Below, in pieces: positions 4,799 to 5,019 of a DNA stretch of 5,019 nt (positions are counted from its first letter, which is position 1; every line of letters starts with the position of its first letter). Made by a program: the position numbers and the translations under genes. Under the pieces are notes generated by a model. That model saw only the letters and a list, made by a program, of their open reading frames with translations, was not told the origin of the DNA and did no database searches. The stretch is from Desulfobulbaceae bacterium (lineage in GTDB: Bacteria > Desulfobacterota > Desulfobulbia > Desulfobulbales > Desulfobulbaceae): positions 1-5,019 of the forward strand of contig JALSNT010000058.1 in the NCBI GenBank assembly GCA_026986885.1, written 5' to 3'.

Positions 4799-5019
4799 AA
4801 CTTTGTGCGATTGATTCTCAGAAATCTCTGTAATGAAGGTTTTACGTAGGAGCGGAAAACCTAAATAACGGAATATTAGTCATATGCAATTACAGATATT
4901 CCTGTAGTGCCATAAAAAGATAAAAGTGCTTGACTGTTAGCGGTTTTTGTGCCACGCTGGTTCTTATGTATATTCGAAGAACAGCAATCAAGAGCAGAAA
5001 AGATGGTGGCCAGTATTAC
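4797..5019 (+). mobile_element. Left end of an IS1634-like insertion sequence (right end outside window)
   Basis: The left boundary is placed where the reading frame of the cytochrome signal peptide stops making sense, around 4796-4811. The IS would then begin near CCCAACTTTGTGCGA. The roughly 170 bases from there to the transposase start hold no gene that I can see, as expected for an IS end and transposase leader. A TTGACT hexamer (4930-4935) could be a -35 element, but I see no good -10. The terminal repeat and target duplication cannot be checked because the far end is not present. The boundary is uncertain by about 15 bases. Confidence 0.6.
4966..5019 (+). CDS. IS1634-like (IS4 superfamily) transposase, N-terminus only
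   Basis: The last 18 codons read MYIRRTAIKSRKDGGQYY. This matches the characteristic opening of IS1634-type DDE transposases, M(Y/F)IRRT followed by K(S/N)R and G-x-x-YY, which usually continues into TYRLVES. The ATG is the family's normal start, although the ribosome site before it is weak. The gene runs off the window, so the catalytic domain and integrity cannot be judged. Only 18 residues are visible, but the match is distinctive. It is divergent from the interrupted cytochrome gene. Confidence 0.75.
   Translation, partial: MYIRRTAIKSRKDGGQYY

Noticed and set aside
4930..4960. TTGACT as part of a strong promoter for the transposase
   Set aside because: No acceptable -10 hexamer lies 16-18 bases downstream, so only a -35-like hexamer is noted.
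4993..5019. ATG GTG start near the right edge as a new gene
   Set aside because: It is out of frame with the clear transposase N-terminus that begins at 4966 and covers the same bases.

Overview
The window looks like chromosomal DNA of an anaerobic, menaquinone-using Gram-negative bacterium. A member of the Desulfobacterota (sulfate-reducer-like, possibly Desulfobulbales-like) is my best guess. This rests on the futalosine-route menaquinone genes, an ECF sigma factor of the TIGR02943 type with a soluble zinc anti-sigma factor, a P460-like c-type cytochrome, and an intergenic 10-nt periodic repeat of a style I associate with deltaproteobacterial genomes. The lineage is an inference from gene content, not from a marker gene.

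Left half, + strand (1-2943): the 3' part of mqnA (chorismate dehydratase, first step of the futalosine pathway), then about 340 bp without a convincing gene but with several DNA structures: a palindrome, a long imperfect hairpin, three 10-nt repeat units and a possible short leader ORF. Next comes a tight three-gene operon of late menaquinone steps: menG/ubiE-type methyltransferase, ubiX-type flavin prenyltransferase and a UbiA-type polyprenyltransferase (MqnP-like). The genes are 1 nt apart and then overlap by 4 nt. Together they cover the start of the pathway, prenylation, the cofactor for UbiD-type decarboxylation, and the final ring methylation. The UbiD-like decarboxylase and the middle steps are not in the window.

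Right half, - strand (4798 down to 2948): a P460-like cytochrome c, a four-helix DUF4079-like membrane protein, an ECF sigma factor and its zinc-finger anti-sigma factor, all in one direction and convergent with the menaquinone operon. The first two genes both appear damaged. The cytochrome keeps the end of its signal peptide but has lost the start. The membrane protein is broken at a run of ten A residues, and the expected fourth helix and C-terminus continue perfectly in the -1 frame.

Right edge, + strand: the last 54 bases encode the typical N-terminus of an IS1634-like (IS4 superfamily) transposase. The left end of this insertion sequence appears to lie inside the signal-peptide region of the cytochrome gene, which explains its missing start. 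The most economical reading is that an IS hit a small cytochrome/membrane electron-transfer operon and a second lesion then arose at the poly-A tract. The alternative is that the poly-A site is a programmed frameshift or transcriptional slippage site. The sigma/anti-sigma pair downstream looks intact and has its own upstream region with a perfect 10-bp inverted repeat.
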